Under the pieces are notes generated by a model that saw only the letters and a program-made list of their open reading frames with translations, was not told the origin of the DNA and did not search any database. Of a DNA stretch of 64,000 nucleotides, positions 24,225 through 33,350 are shown one piece after another. Origin of the DNA: CAYSXY01 sp964435165 (GTDB taxonomy: Bacteria; Pseudomonadota; Alphaproteobacteria; Rickettsiales; RI-342). How positions within the stretch are numbered: the stretch's first letter is position 1; each line of letters begins with the position of its first letter. The stretch spans positions 1 to 64,000 of the forward strand of contig CAYSXY010000008.1 in assembly GCA_964435165.1 (NCBI GenBank). Reading direction: 5' to 3'. The translations under genes were made by a program, and so were the position numbers.

Positions 24225-26537
24225 ATGGCCGATAATAAAGGATTGATTACCAAAGAAGATGCGCTTCATTTTCATGAGCAGGGTAAGCCAGGAAAGGTAG
24301 AAATTAAACCGACCAAACCGCTGATGAGTCAGCGTGATCTATCACTCGCCTATTCACCCGGTGTGGCCTATCCCTGCCAGGAGATTCATGACGATCCCGA
24401 TACGGCCTACCGCTATACCGCCAAAGGTAACACCGTGGCGGTGATCTCTAATGGTACTGCGGTGCTGGGGCTTGGCCGCCTCGGCGCGCTGGCTTCCAAG
24501 CCGGTGATGGAAGGGAAGGCCGTGCTGTTCAAGCGTTTTGCCGCTATTGACGGCATCGATGTGGAAGTGGATACGGAAGATCCGGATGCCTTTATCAATG
24601 CGGTGAAATATTTAGGGCCAAGCTGGGGCGGGATAAATCTGGAAGATATCGCCGCGCCGGAATGTTTTGTGATTGAGCAAACGCTCAAAGAGCAAATGGA
24701 TATCCCAGTCTTCCATGATGACCAACACGGGACGGCGATTATCACCGCTGCAGGACTGATTAATGCCTGCGAGTTGGCCGGTAAAAAAATGGAGGACATC
24801 AAACTTGTGGTGCTTGGTGCAGGAGCCGCCGGCATTTCCTGCATTTCGCTGGCGAAGATGATGGGAGTGAAGCATGCGTTACTCGTTGATCGTACCGGGG
24901 TGATATATAAGGGCCGAACGGAGAGCATGAACCAATGGAAATCGGCTCATGCGTATGAGACGGATGACCGAACCTTAGAAGACGCGCTGACAGGGGCCGA
25001 TGTATTTTACGGCCTGGCGAGCAAAGGGGCTGTGACCAAAGAGATGGTCGCGAGCATGGCGGACAAGCCGATTATTTTCGCCATGGCAAACCCCGATCCT
25101 GAAATTCTGCCGGAGGATGTGCGCGCAGTGCGCGATGATGCGATTATCGCCACCGGGCGCTCAGATTATCCGAATCAGGTGAATAATGTGATGGGTTTTC
25201 CGTATATTTTCCGTGGTGCGCTGGATGTACATGCTACCGACATCAATGAAGAGATGAAGCTTGCGGCTGCCGAAGCGCTTGCCCGCCTTGCGCGCGAAGA
25301 TGTGCCGGAAGAAGTCTCGTCCGCCTATGCCGGGCGCAAAATGCGCTATGGGTCGGATTATATTATTCCGACGCCGTTCGACCCACGTCTTATCAGTACG
25401 ATTCCACCCGCTGTGGCTAAGGCAGCGATGGATACAGGTGTGGCGCGCCGACCCATCAGCGATTTTGCGGATTATAAACGTCACCTTCGCGGGTTGCTGG
25501 ACCCAACAGCTAACAGCCTGAATCTGATTTTTGAGCGGGTCAAAGAAAGTCCCAAACGTGTGCTGTTTGCCGAGGGTGAGGAAGAGAAAATGGTGCGTGC
25601 CGCGGTGCAATGGCGTGATAATGGTTACGGTACGCCCGTGCTGATTGGCCGTGAAGACCGGATTATGGAAGCCATGCACCGGGCACAAGTCTCCAACCGT
25701 GAGGGGATTGAGATCAGTAACGCGGCGATCAATGATTGTGTGGATGACTATATCGAGTTTTTATACGCCAAGTTGCAGCGTCAGGGCTATTTGCATCGCG
25801 ATGTGGTGCGAATGGTTAAGAATGACCGTAATATTTATGGCGCCTGCATGTTGGCCATGGGCGAAGGCGATTGTATGATTACCGGTCTGACCCGGAATTA
25901 TTATGTGTCACTGGAAGATATTACCAAGGTGATTGACACCAAGCCGGGGCATATTCTGTTTGGCGTGTCGCTGTTGCTTACCAAAGGCGGGACAGTGTTT
26001 GTCTCAGACACGGCGGTCAATGAATTGCCCTCCGCGGAAGATCTGGCTGACATTACCGAACAGACGGTAGCGATTGCCAGGCTGATGGGGCATCAGAATC
26101 CACGGGCAGCGCTGCTGTCTTTCTCGAATTTCGGCAACCCGATACGTGAGAAAACCAAGCGAGTGCGTGAGGCAATTGGTGTGCTGGATGGGCGGCATGT
26201 TGATTTTGAGTATGAAGGTGAAATGTCGCCCGATGTCGCGCTAGATCCTGAAATGATGAAGCTCTACCCGTTCAGTCGCCTGTCCGGGCCAGCCAATGTG
26301 CTGATTATGCCGGCGCTGCATTCGGCGCATATCGCCTCTTATCTCTATCAGGAATTGAGTAGTGGCACCGTGATTGGCCCGATGCTGACCGGCCTGGAGC
26401 AGCCAGTGCAGATTGTGCAGATGGGGGCAACCGTCTCTGATATTCTGAATCAGGCGGCATTAGCCGCAGTGGATACGTTGCCGCGTCAGGCGGAACCAAC
26501 ATCATCGGCAAAATCACCAAAACAAAAAGCGGCCTGA
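24225..26537 (+). CDS. maeB: NADP-dependent malic enzyme, MaeB type (malic-PTA fusion)
   Basis: Oxidatively decarboxylates malate to pyruvate with NADP+, linking the TCA cycle to NADPH and gluconeogenesis. The 770-residue product has an N-terminal malic enzyme domain (LSLAYSPGVAYPCQEI, VLFKRFAAIDGIDVEVDTEDPDAFI, WGGINLEDIAAPECFVIE, FHDDQHGTAIITAAGL, VVLGAGAAGISC) to about residue 425, and a C-terminal phosphotransacetylase-like domain from about 440 (RVLFAEGEEEKMVRAA, NRNIYGACMLAMGEGDCMITG, ALLSFSNFGNP) that is regulatory in this class. A small hairpin after the stop (AACGG/CCGTT at 26545-26557) followed by CTTTCTCTC may be a weak terminator. Confidence 0.95.
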   Translation: MADNKGLITKEDALHFHEQGKPGKVEIKPTKPLMSQRDLSLAYSPGVAYPCQEIHDDPDTAYRYTAKGNTVAVISNGTAVLGLGRLGALASKPVMEGKAVLFKRFAAIDGIDVEVDTEDPDAFINAVKYLGPSWGGINLEDIAAPECFVIEQTLKEQMDIPVFHDDQHGTAIITAAGLINACELAGKKMEDIKLVVLGAGAAGISCISLAKMMGVKHALLVDRTGVIYKGRTESMNQWKSAHAYETDDRTLEDALTGADVFYGLASKGAVTKEMVASMADKPIIFAMANPDPEILPEDVRAVRDDAIIATGRSDYPNQVNNVMGFPYIFRGALDVHATDINEEMKLAAAEALARLAREDVPEEVSSAYAGRKMRYGSDYIIPTPFDPRLISTIPPAVAKAAMDTGVARRPISDFADYKRHLRGLLDPTANSLNLIFERVKESPKRVLFAEGEEEKMVRAAVQWRDNGYGTPVLIGREDRIMEAMHRAQVSNREGIEISNAAINDCVDDYIEFLYAKLQRQGYLHRDVVRMVKNDRNIYGACMLAMGEGDCMITGLTRNYYVSLEDITKVIDTKPGHILFGVSLLLTKGGTVFVSDTAVNELPSAEDLADITEQTVAIARLMGHQNPRAALLSFSNFGNPIREKTKRVREAIGVLDGRHVDFEYEGEMSPDVALDPEMMKLYPFSRLSGPANVLIMPALHSAHIASYLYQELSSGTVIGPMLTGLEQPVQIVQMGATVSDILNQAALAAVDTLPRQAEPTSSAKSPKQKAA

Positions 26538-26544
26538 GAACGAT

Positions 26545-26563
26545 AACGGTTTCCGTTCTTTCT
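26545..26563 (+). terminator. Possible weak terminator after maeB
   Basis: A 5-bp perfect stem AACGG/CCGTT with a TTT loop, extendable by the wider AGAACG/CGTTCT pairing, lies 8 nt after the maeB stop and is followed by a pyrimidine-rich CTTTCTCTC tail. The U-tract is interrupted and the stem short, so the call is tentative. Confidence 0.35.
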
Positions 26564-26707
26564 CTCATCGCAATATGATTTAGGCGAATCTCGGTGCGCC
26601 CGTTACGATGATTAATTGTTTCATTAACCTTCTCTGGTAGCACTATCCGGGTGAAATGCTGAGAGTTTGTTTTATCAGCACGTTGTGAGAAGGATTATAC
26701 ATCTCTG

Positions 26708-28177
26708 ATGATCAGTCGCATCAGACATCCCGACCGGAGCTTAGTGGAAGATGATATTCCACTTCGGATGTTGTTTAAGGCGGTTCTGTTTATCACCATT
26801 CCGCCGATGCTCATCAGTGCCGGGTTCGTGATTGCCGGCGCGTTGGATTTTTCATATTTTTTAGGTGGTTACTTTCTGCTCATTTTTGTTACCGCCGTGT
26901 TTTTACGCCCTTACCTCGCAGATGCTGTCAGCCTGACCTACTATGTAGAGGATTTGGCAGAAGATAAACGCGTTGAGATGCCTGAGCTCAGTTCTCTGCA
27001 GGCAATCAGTGAACTCTCCACATCGTTTCGCAAACTGCACCGCACCTGGGAGCAGAAAAAACAGCAATTGGAATCTATCATTGATGAGCGGGAAATCCTG
27101 GTTGATTCGATACCGGATATTCTGATTATGGCCGATAGTTCGTTGACGATTTTGCGAACCAATGCGTCAGCGCGGCTTTGCTTCGGGCAAAATCTGGCAG
27201 GTAAAAAACTGGAAGATGTGGTGCAAAATGCCGTATTGATCCGCGCCGTGCGAGAAGCCTATGAAGCAAGCATTGATAAAGATGTGGAATTTATTCTGAC
27301 AAAGCCTGTCGAAGGGTATTTTAGGGCCAGGATTGATCATTTTCCGGTGCGTTCCGAAGGCGGCATTGCCGTGATTGTCACGATGCATGATATTACGGAA
27401 CTGAAACGCACAGAACAGATGCGGGCCGATTTTGTGGCTAATGCCAGTCATGAAATTCGCACTCCCCTGGCCAGTTTGATCGGGTTTATTGAGACGCTGC
27501 AGGGGCCTGCGAAGGATGATCCGAATGCACGTGAGCAATTTTTGCAGATTATGTCCGAGCAGGCCGGGCGCATGTCGGCATTGGTGAATGATCTGCTTTC
27601 CTTGTCGAAAATTGAAATGAATGCCAGTGCGCAGCCGAATAATCCAGTAGATGTCGGGCGGGTGATGATGAATGTGATGCAGCATTGCGAATGGTCTGCC
27701 AAAGAGAAGCAAATGGTGATTACGGTCGATAAGGGTGATCGACTATTGCCATCGGTACGGGGCGATGAGAGCGAAATCATGCAAGTGGTGCAAAACCTGA
27801 TTACCAATGCCATTAAATATGGCCGCGAGATGTCGACGGTTAAGGTTAGCGCCAAGGTGACAAATCGCTTTCCTCATGACCGTACGGTTATGATGCGAGG
27901 TCCGGTGATGAAGCTCTCCGTGCAAGATGAAGGCGAAGGAATACCCAGGGAGCATATTCCGCGACTAACCGAGCGGTTTTATCGTGTGAATACGCCGAAT
28001 ACACGCAAAATTGGTGGAACGGGCCTTGGCCTTGCGATCGTCAAGCATATTTTGGCGCGTCATCGTGGATTATTAGAAATTGAAAGTACGGTGGGCATTG
28101 GCAGTACATTCAGCGTCTATTTGCCGTTAATGCCGGATGAAACGCACGCGATGGAGCAGGAAAGCCATGCCGCCTGA
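26708..28177 (+). CDS. phoR: Phosphate regulon sensor kinase PhoR
   Basis: Membrane histidine kinase of the PhoR class, 489 residues. Two N-terminal membrane helices (about residues 21-45 and 50-70: LFKAVLFITIPPMLISAGFVIAGAL and SYFLGGYFLLIFVTAVFLR) precede a coiled linker, a PAS domain (EREILVDSIPDILIMADSSLTILRTNASA..ITELKRTEQ), HisKA with RADFVANASHEIRTPLASLIGFIETLQGPAKDD (His about 248), and HATPase_c with QNLITNAIKYGRE, DEGEGIPREHIPRLTERFYRV and GGTGLGLAIVKHILARHRG. ASHE.RTPLA with IGF.ETL is typical of PhoR. It is unlinked to phoB. The start overlaps nothing; AGGA at 26691 is rather far from the ATG at 26708. Its stop overlaps the next gene by 11 nt. Confidence 0.83.
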   Translation: MISRIRHPDRSLVEDDIPLRMLFKAVLFITIPPMLISAGFVIAGALDFSYFLGGYFLLIFVTAVFLRPYLADAVSLTYYVEDLAEDKRVEMPELSSLQAISELSTSFRKLHRTWEQKKQQLESIIDEREILVDSIPDILIMADSSLTILRTNASARLCFGQNLAGKKLEDVVQNAVLIRAVREAYEASIDKDVEFILTKPVEGYFRARIDHFPVRSEGGIAVIVTMHDITELKRTEQMRADFVANASHEIRTPLASLIGFIETLQGPAKDDPNAREQFLQIMSEQAGRMSALVNDLLSLSKIEMNASAQPNNPVDVGRVMMNVMQHCEWSAKEKQMVITVDKGDRLLPSVRGDESEIMQVVQNLITNAIKYGREMSTVKVSAKVTNRFPHDRTVMMRGPVMKLSVQDEGEGIPREHIPRLTERFYRVNTPNTRKIGGTGLGLAIVKHILARHRGLLEIESTVGIGSTFSVYLPLMPDETHAMEQESHAA

Positions 28178-28835
28178 GATGACACATTCATTGCTTGAAT
28201 TGACCCCAGAGCAACTGCCGGAACATGTTCCGGTCTTTCCGCTGGAACAGGCGGTGCTGTTTCCTCATTGCCAGTTGCCGCTCAATATTTTTGAGCCGCG
28301 TTACATCCATATGGTGCTTGATGCGCTGGGCCATGACCGTCTGATTGGCATGATTCAGCCAAGAGCAGACCGCTCACCTCGGCCACTCTATCAGGTCGGG
28401 TGTGCAGGGAAGATTGTCTGTTTTGAGGAAACAGATGATGGGCGCTTATTAATTGTCCTGCGGGCGGTCTCGCGTTTTCGTGTGGTGGAAGAATTAGCCA
28501 CTGATATGCCCTATCGTAAAGCCCAGATTTCCTGGAGTGAGTTTTCGCAAGATATGCAGGCGGCTGCACATCAACCCAGTTTAGAACGCGCCCCGTTGCT
28601 GAAACAAGTGAAGCAGTTTGCCACTCAGCGAGGGTTGGAAGTACAGTGGGGGCATTTAGAGCAGGTCAGTGAAGAAGTACTCATTAATGTGCTCTGTTCG
28701 AGTCTGCCGCTTGATGTGGCTGATAAACAGGCACTGTTAGAGACGGCAGATTTACGTGCGCGCTATGATATGCTCAATAGTCTACTTCGTATGGAAATGC
28801 TGATAGGCAGCGATGACGAGATGACGTCTCAGTAA
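28167..28835 (+). CDS. LON peptidase substrate-binding domain protein
   Basis: Stand-alone homologue of the Lon protease N-terminal domain, without ATPase or peptidase parts; function in bacteria unknown. The 222-residue product shows VPVFPLEQAVLFPHCQLPLNIFEPRYIHMVLDAL, then IGMIQP, VGCAGKIVCFEETDDGRLLIVLRAVSRFRV and PYRKAQISW, the LON (PUA-like) pattern, and a helical C-terminus (LPLDVADKQALLETADLRARYDMLNSLLRMEM). The ATG at 28167 follows GCAGGAAA with suitable spacing and overlaps phoR by 11 nt; the frame is also open from 28137. It is probably co-transcribed with phoR. Confidence 0.87.
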   Translation: MPPEMTHSLLELTPEQLPEHVPVFPLEQAVLFPHCQLPLNIFEPRYIHMVLDALGHDRLIGMIQPRADRSPRPLYQVGCAGKIVCFEETDDGRLLIVLRAVSRFRVVEELATDMPYRKAQISWSEFSQDMQAAAHQPSLERAPLLKQVKQFATQRGLEVQWGHLEQVSEEVLINVLCSSLPLDVADKQALLETADLRARYDMLNSLLRMEMLIGSDDEMTSQ

Positions 28836-28954
28836 ACTTACATGGGCTAAGGCCTATGATATAAATCTGTTGTCAATCAATCGCTGACAGTTGCTATTTG
28901 TCTCAGCATTCGCTAACTCATACATCACATATGTTAGTTTTAGGGGGAAAAAGA

Positions 28955-29590
28955 ATGAAACAGTACCGTTATGCCAATTTGCGCCTTGGAGTCATGGCGC
29001 TGGCCACGTTCATGTTGGTATGTCTAACTGTTCCGGCTCAGGCGGCGGTAACGGTCGGGGAGCCCGCGCCTGAATTTGAGGCGATTGGATCGGATAATCA
29101 ATTACATAAGCTGTCTGATTATCGCGGAAAAACCGTGGTGCTGGAATGGACGAACTTTCAATGTCCGTTTGTGCGTAAGTTTTATGATGCCGGCAACATG
29201 CAGAAATGGCAGCAGCAATATACGGGTGAGGATGTCGTCTGGCTGACGATCGTCTCCTCCGCCAAAGATAAACAAGGGCATTTAACGGTCGAAGAAGCTG
29301 CGGAGACGCTGAGTAATGAGCAGGCAAACCCTACCGTGTTGCTTCTTGATGAGACGGGTGTGATCGGGAAAATGTATGGTGCGAAGACGACTCCGCACAT
29401 GTATGTGATCGATGCGGACGGTATATTGCGCTATGCCGGGGCGATTGATTCGATCCCTTCCACCAAGATGGGCGATATTGACAAAGCTGATAATTATGTT
29501 GCGTTGGCGTTAGCGGCACTGAAAGAAGGTGGAGAAATTGAGGTGACGAGTACGACGCCTTATGGGTGTTCTGTCAAATACGACAACTAA
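28955..29590 (+). CDS. Exported redoxin (peroxiredoxin-like, AhpC/TSA type)
   Basis: Periplasmic thioredoxin-fold protein of 211 residues. A signal peptide is clear (LGVMALATFMLVCLTVPAQA, cut after QAA). The fold begins VGEPAPEFEAIGSDNQLHKLSDYRGKTVVLEW, and the active-site region is TNFQCPFVRKFYD: a single Cys in the CPFV context, as in the Prx-like-1 subfamily, rather than CxxC. Other landmarks are TTPHMYVIDADGILRYAGAID and a C-terminal TPYGCSVKY Cys, also typical of that group and a possible resolving Cys. The ATG at 28955 follows AGGGGGAAAAAG; the frame is open upstream to 28898 but that would hide the signal peptide. Confidence 0.85.
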   Translation: MKQYRYANLRLGVMALATFMLVCLTVPAQAAVTVGEPAPEFEAIGSDNQLHKLSDYRGKTVVLEWTNFQCPFVRKFYDAGNMQKWQQQYTGEDVVWLTIVSSAKDKQGHLTVEEAAETLSNEQANPTVLLLDETGVIGKMYGAKTTPHMYVIDADGILRYAGAIDSIPSTKMGDIDKADNYVALALAALKEGGEIEVTSTTPYGCSVKYDN

Positions 29591-29883
29591 TTTTTAGATA
29601 GTCAGATTCTGATTGGCTGTAAACGCCGGTTTGGTTGCGCTCCTCATGTCATGTAGACTTACAACACTCTCGAAGAGCAGTGTTGTGCCTATCTATAGAT
29701 GAGTTTCGCATCCCACTTAGTGGATGCGAAGACGACAATCATTCCGGTGCTCGACATACGCCTATTTGGATTCGCCGAGTTTTAACTCGGCTTACCCTTC
29801 GGGCGGCTTCGCCGTCCAGCAGCCTTTCGGCATGCTGTCTCCGGATGGGTCATTCTAAATATAAATAACTATAGATTTTTGCT
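29591..29883. repeat. Intergenic stretch with six consecutive hairpins (repeat family A, copy 1)
   Basis: No gene is credible here. Hairpins seen: 29661-29686 (ACAACACT/AGTGTTGT plus inner CTC/GAG), 29705-29730 (TTCGCATCC/GGATGCGAA), 29774-29791 (GCCGAGT/ACTCGGC), 29795-29803 (CCC/GGG around TTC), 29804-29814 (CGGC/GCCG around TTC) and 29817-29837 (CAGCA/TGCTG). The 29770-29837 part aligns with 32785-32853, so it is a dispersed repeat. There is no clear T-tract for a terminator. The ubiD-like gene starts 46 nt beyond. Confidence 0.7.
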
Positions 29884-31389
29884 GTGCCCTACGATTCCCT
29901 GCGTGATTTTATACGACTTCTGGAAGAACGCGCGTTGCTGGCGCGGGTGAATTCTCCGGTGTCTCCGGTGCTGGAGATGACGGAGATTCATACACGCCTG
30001 CTTGCTGAGCAAGGACCTGCCGTCTTATTTGAGCAGGTGGCGGATGATCAGCGTCATTATGACATGCCGGTGCTGACAAATTTGTTTGGGACCGTGGAGC
30101 GTGTGGCGCTGGGGATGGATCGAACGCCCGACCAGTTGCGGGAAGTGGGTGAAACATTAGCATTTTTGCGTCAGCCGGAGCCGCCGGGCGGGTGGCGCGA
30201 GGCGATGGAGATGTTGCCCTTGCTCAAAACCGTGATGGCGATGAAACCTAAAACCATTGCCAAAGCACCCTGTCAGGAAGTGGTGTTGAAAGGTGATGAC
30301 ATCGATATTGGGGACTTGCCGATCCAATCCTGCTGGCCGGGGGAGCCTGCGCCGCTGATTACCTGGCCGCTGGTGGTGACCCAGGGACCAGGCAAAAGTA
30401 AAACCGATGGTTTTAATCTTGGTATCTATCGTATGCAGGTGCTGGGCAAGGATTGCACCTTGATGCGCTGGCTACACCATCGAGGAGGGGCACAGCACCA
30501 TGCGCGGTGGAAAGAGCAAAAGCGTGAGCCGCTGCCTGCAGCGGCGGTGATTGGTGCTGATCCGGGTACCATTCTGGCTGCGGTGACGCCGGTACCAGAC
30601 ACATTATCGGAATATCAGTTTGCCGGGCTATTGCGCGGCCGTAAGGTGGAGTTGGTTGACTGCAAAACGATACCGATCAAGGTGCCGGCAACGGCGGAAA
30701 TTGTGCTGGAAGGGCATGTCAGCCTGGAAGAATATGGTGATGAAGGGCCGTATGGAGATCATACCGGTTATTATAATGCGGTGGAGCCGTTCCCGGTCTT
30801 TACCATTTCAGCGATCACCATGCGCCAGTCGCCTATTTACCTGACGACCTTTACAGGGCGGCCGCCGGATGAGCCATCGGTGCTTGGTGAGGCGCTGAAT
30901 GATGTATTCGTACCGTTATTGATTCAGCAGTTTCCGGAAATTGTCGATTTCTGGCTGCCGCCGGAAGGCTGTTCATATCGAGTGGCGGTTGTCTCGATCA
31001 AAAAGCGTTATCCCGGTCATGCCAAACGCATCATGATGGGGGTTTGGTCGTTTTTGCGACAGTTTTTGTATACGAAATTTGTCATTGTGGTCGATGACGA
31101 CATCAATGTTCGCGATTGGAAGGATGTGGTTTGGGCGATGTCAACGCGGATGGACCCCGTTCGTGACACGACGCTGATGGAAGGGACGCCGATTGATTAT
31201 CTTGATTTTGCCTCGCCCGAAAGTGGGTTGGGTGGCAAGATGGGGCTGGACGCAACCAACAAGCTGCCGCCGGAAACTTCGCGTGAATGGGGTGAGAAAA
31301 TCGCCATGGCGGAAGATGTGGTGGCCCGCGTGAGTGAGCGATGGGATGAATTGGGCTTGCCGGGAGCCGGCAAGCCAATCTGGGGATAG
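29884..31389 (+). CDS. ubiD: UbiD family decarboxylase
   Basis: Prenylated-FMN-dependent (de)carboxylase, 501 residues; the most likely role is decarboxylation of 3-octaprenyl-4-hydroxybenzoate in ubiquinone synthesis. Family landmarks: PYDSLRDFIRLLEERALLARV at the start, the pair PLVVTQGPG and FNLGIYRMQVLGKDCTLMRWLHHRGGAQHH, then AAVTPVPDTLSEYQFAGLLRG, the catalytic-region EIVLEGHV..EEYGDEGPYGDHTGYYN (E-x-R/E-type acid region), and ILSAI-like TISAITMRQSPIYLTTFTGRPPDEP. The start is GTG at 29884 with no obvious ribosome-binding site. The decarboxylase family has many substrates, so the symbol rests on general similarity. PmbA follows 4 nt later. The flavin prenyltransferase UbiX is not in the window. 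Confidence 0.85.
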   Translation: MPYDSLRDFIRLLEERALLARVNSPVSPVLEMTEIHTRLLAEQGPAVLFEQVADDQRHYDMPVLTNLFGTVERVALGMDRTPDQLREVGETLAFLRQPEPPGGWREAMEMLPLLKTVMAMKPKTIAKAPCQEVVLKGDDIDIGDLPIQSCWPGEPAPLITWPLVVTQGPGKSKTDGFNLGIYRMQVLGKDCTLMRWLHHRGGAQHHARWKEQKREPLPAAAVIGADPGTILAAVTPVPDTLSEYQFAGLLRGRKVELVDCKTIPIKVPATAEIVLEGHVSLEEYGDEGPYGDHTGYYNAVEPFPVFTISAITMRQSPIYLTTFTGRPPDEPSVLGEALNDVFVPLLIQQFPEIVDFWLPPEGCSYRVAVVSIKKRYPGHAKRIMMGVWSFLRQFLYTKFVIVVDDDINVRDWKDVVWAMSTRMDPVRDTTLMEGTPIDYLDFASPESGLGGKMGLDATNKLPPETSREWGEKIAMAEDVVARVSERWDELGLPGAGKPIWG

Positions 31390-31393
31390 GACT

Positions 31394-32731
31394 ATGACAG
31401 AGCATTTACTCACACGGCTGGATGAGATGCTGGCCACTGCTAAACAGGCCGGTGCAGAGGCCGCTGACGCGATGATGATTGAAAGCCGGGATGTCTCTTC
31501 CTCCTGCCGCTTACAGCAATTGGAGGCGATTGAACGTTCCGAGCAATCAGGCATTGGGCTGCGGGTGATGATCGGCAAAAAACAATCCTGCGCGTCCACG
31601 AGTGATCTATCGCCCGCAGGGCTGATGGAACTGGCCGAGCGCGCCGTCGCCATGGCTCGGCAAAGCCCGGATGATCCGTATATCGCGCAGGCGCAGATAG
31701 GCGAATATTGTACGGATATTTCTGATCTGGACCTGTATGAAGGTGCGGAGCCGGAGGCGTCTGCCCTCAATGAGATGGCATTGGCTGTGGAAGCGGCGGC
31801 ACTCGATGTCAGCGGGGTGACAAATTCAAATGGTGCCGATGCCGGATATAGCGATGCGTCAGTCGCGCTGGCGACAAGTCAGGGATTTCGCGCCAGTTAT
31901 CGCAAAAGTCATCATAGTATTTCCATCTCTGTATTGGCGGGAGAAGGCACGGCCATGCAGCGTGACTATGATTACAGCATTGCGCGTTTTGCCGAGGATT
32001 TGGCCTCGCCAGAACAGGTGGGGAGGCTTGCGGCTGAACGCGCTGTGGCGAAACTCGCACCACGCAAGGCCAAGACAACAAAGGTGCCAGTGATGTTCGA
32101 TGCGCGCACGGCGCGTAGTCTGATCAGTCAGTTTGCCTCCAGTATTAATGGCACGGCCATCAGCCGTGGGACGAGTTTTTTGAAAGAGAAGCGCGAGCAG
32201 GCTATTTTCCCTGAGCATGTGACGATCAGCGATGATCCGCTCCTGCGGCGTGGCCACGGTTCGCGGCCATATGACGCTGAAGGAATCGCCGGGCGGCGAA
32301 AAGACATTATTGCGAATGGGGTGCTGACGAGCTGGCTGCTTGATCTTTCGACAGCAAAGCAGTTGGAGATGGAAACAACTGGCAATGCGGCGCGAGGGCT
32401 GTCTTCGACGCCCTCTCCCTCATCGACCAATCTCGTGCTGAAGGCAGGAGATAAAAGTCCGCAGGCGTTAATGCAGGAGATGGATACAGGTTTGCTGGTG
32501 ACAGAAGCATTTGGCATGGGCGTGAACCTGATTACCGGCGATTACTCGCAAGGGGCCGGAGGATTTTGGGTTGAGAATGGAGAGATTGCCTACCCGGTGG
32601 CCGAGGTGACGATTGCCGGACAGTTACAGGACATGTTTGCCAGCCTGATTCCGGCCAATGATGTGGATGCCAATGGCGCGGTGGTGGTGCCGAGTGTGAT
32701 GGTGGGCCAGATGATGGTGGCCGGGAGTTGA
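31394..32731 (+). CDS. pmbA: TldD/PmbA family metalloprotease component PmbA
   Basis: PmbA (TldE) partners TldD in a heterodimeric peptidase that in E. coli matures microcin B17 and degrades unfolded peptides; only TldD carries the metal site. The 445-residue product shows the family pattern: AKQAGAEAADAMMIESRDVSSSCRLQQLEAIERSEQSGIGLRVMIGKKQ, VTNSNGADAGYSDASVALATSQGF, PVMFDARTARSLISQFASSINGTAISRGTSFL, and the C-terminal GNAARGLSSTPSPSSTNLVL and LVTEAFGMGVNLITGDYSQGAGGFWVENGEIAYPVAEVTIAG. The last motif (N..TGDYSxGAxGFWVENG) is characteristic. It lies 4 nt after ubiD; tldD is not in the window. Confidence 0.93.
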   Translation: MTEHLLTRLDEMLATAKQAGAEAADAMMIESRDVSSSCRLQQLEAIERSEQSGIGLRVMIGKKQSCASTSDLSPAGLMELAERAVAMARQSPDDPYIAQAQIGEYCTDISDLDLYEGAEPEASALNEMALAVEAAALDVSGVTNSNGADAGYSDASVALATSQGFRASYRKSHHSISISVLAGEGTAMQRDYDYSIARFAEDLASPEQVGRLAAERAVAKLAPRKAKTTKVPVMFDARTARSLISQFASSINGTAISRGTSFLKEKREQAIFPEHVTISDDPLLRRGHGSRPYDAEGIAGRRKDIIANGVLTSWLLDLSTAKQLEMETTGNAARGLSSTPSPSSTNLVLKAGDKSPQALMQEMDTGLLVTEAFGMGVNLITGDYSQGAGGFWVENGEIAYPVAEVTIAGQLQDMFASLIPANDVDANGAVVVPSVMVGQMMVAGS

Positions 32732-32952
32732 GGGAGAAGTTCAACAGACATCTTTTGGCGACCTAATAGCGAAGCTCAGCTAAGATTCATCTCGTTTTAA
32801 CTCGACTCACCCTTTGGGCAGGTTCGCTATCCAATGGCCTTGCAGGTTGCGGCAACAAAACATGAACTTAATCGGAAACATAGCCTAGATTGAATCTAAG
32901 TCTGTAGGATATATCCAGGCGCACTTCGATGGTATGGCCTGCTCACGGTTGA
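32732..32952. repeat. Intergenic stretch with degraded repeat family A, copy 2
   Basis: The segment 32785-32853 aligns without gaps to 29770-29837, about 70 % identical by eye, sharing TTTTAACTCG, CCCTTxGGGC, GGxTTCGC and TCCA blocks. The hairpins of copy 1 are largely lost here (for example CTCGTTTTAACTCGAC), so this copy looks decayed. No gene is credible in the interval. Confidence 0.55.
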
Positions 32953-33156
32953 CTATTTCTTTTTAAGCCACTTCATGAACTGCGCCTGCTTCCAGAGCAC
33001 AATACCTGAACAGGCCAGCAGAGGAATCAGAGCACATTGAATCAGCGGTAAGGGCCAACTTAACTGTGAAAGAGGTGAATAGAAATAAGCGCCGATAAAC
33101 AAGCCGATGGCGATATGAAACCAACGAAGACGGGAGCGTAGAGTAGCCGCATTCAT
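32953..33156 (-). CDS. Small two-helix membrane protein, 67 aa
   Basis: No family recognised. The protein MNAATLRSRLRWFH.. has two predicted membrane helices (about residues 13-30, FHIAIGLFIGAYFYSPLS; and 33-54, WPLPLIQCALIPLLACSGIVLW) and a basic C-terminal tail (FMKWLKKK), compatible with an inner-membrane hairpin with both ends inside. AGGG lies about 8 nt before the ATG at 33156. The open frame extends to 33312, but that part has no start signal. The gene lies between pmbA and the msbA-like gene on the opposite strand. Confidence 0.55.
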   Translation of the reverse strand: MNAATLRSRLRWFHIAIGLFIGAYFYSPLSQLSWPLPLIQCALIPLLACSGIVLWKQAQFMKWLKKK

Positions 33157-33350
33157 TATCTGATCCCTAAATGTATATTCTTTGCAACGCGTTGAACCTA
33201 GCGCCTGTCGTGACCCACAGCAAGGTGAGAGATCAACACGGCAAAAAATTTTCGCCACTATGGTGTGCAAACTTCTATTGAACTGTATGAATATTTGGCG
33301 TTTTGGCGTCAACCTCCCTATATATAGCCGCTATGACTGATGAGGATACC

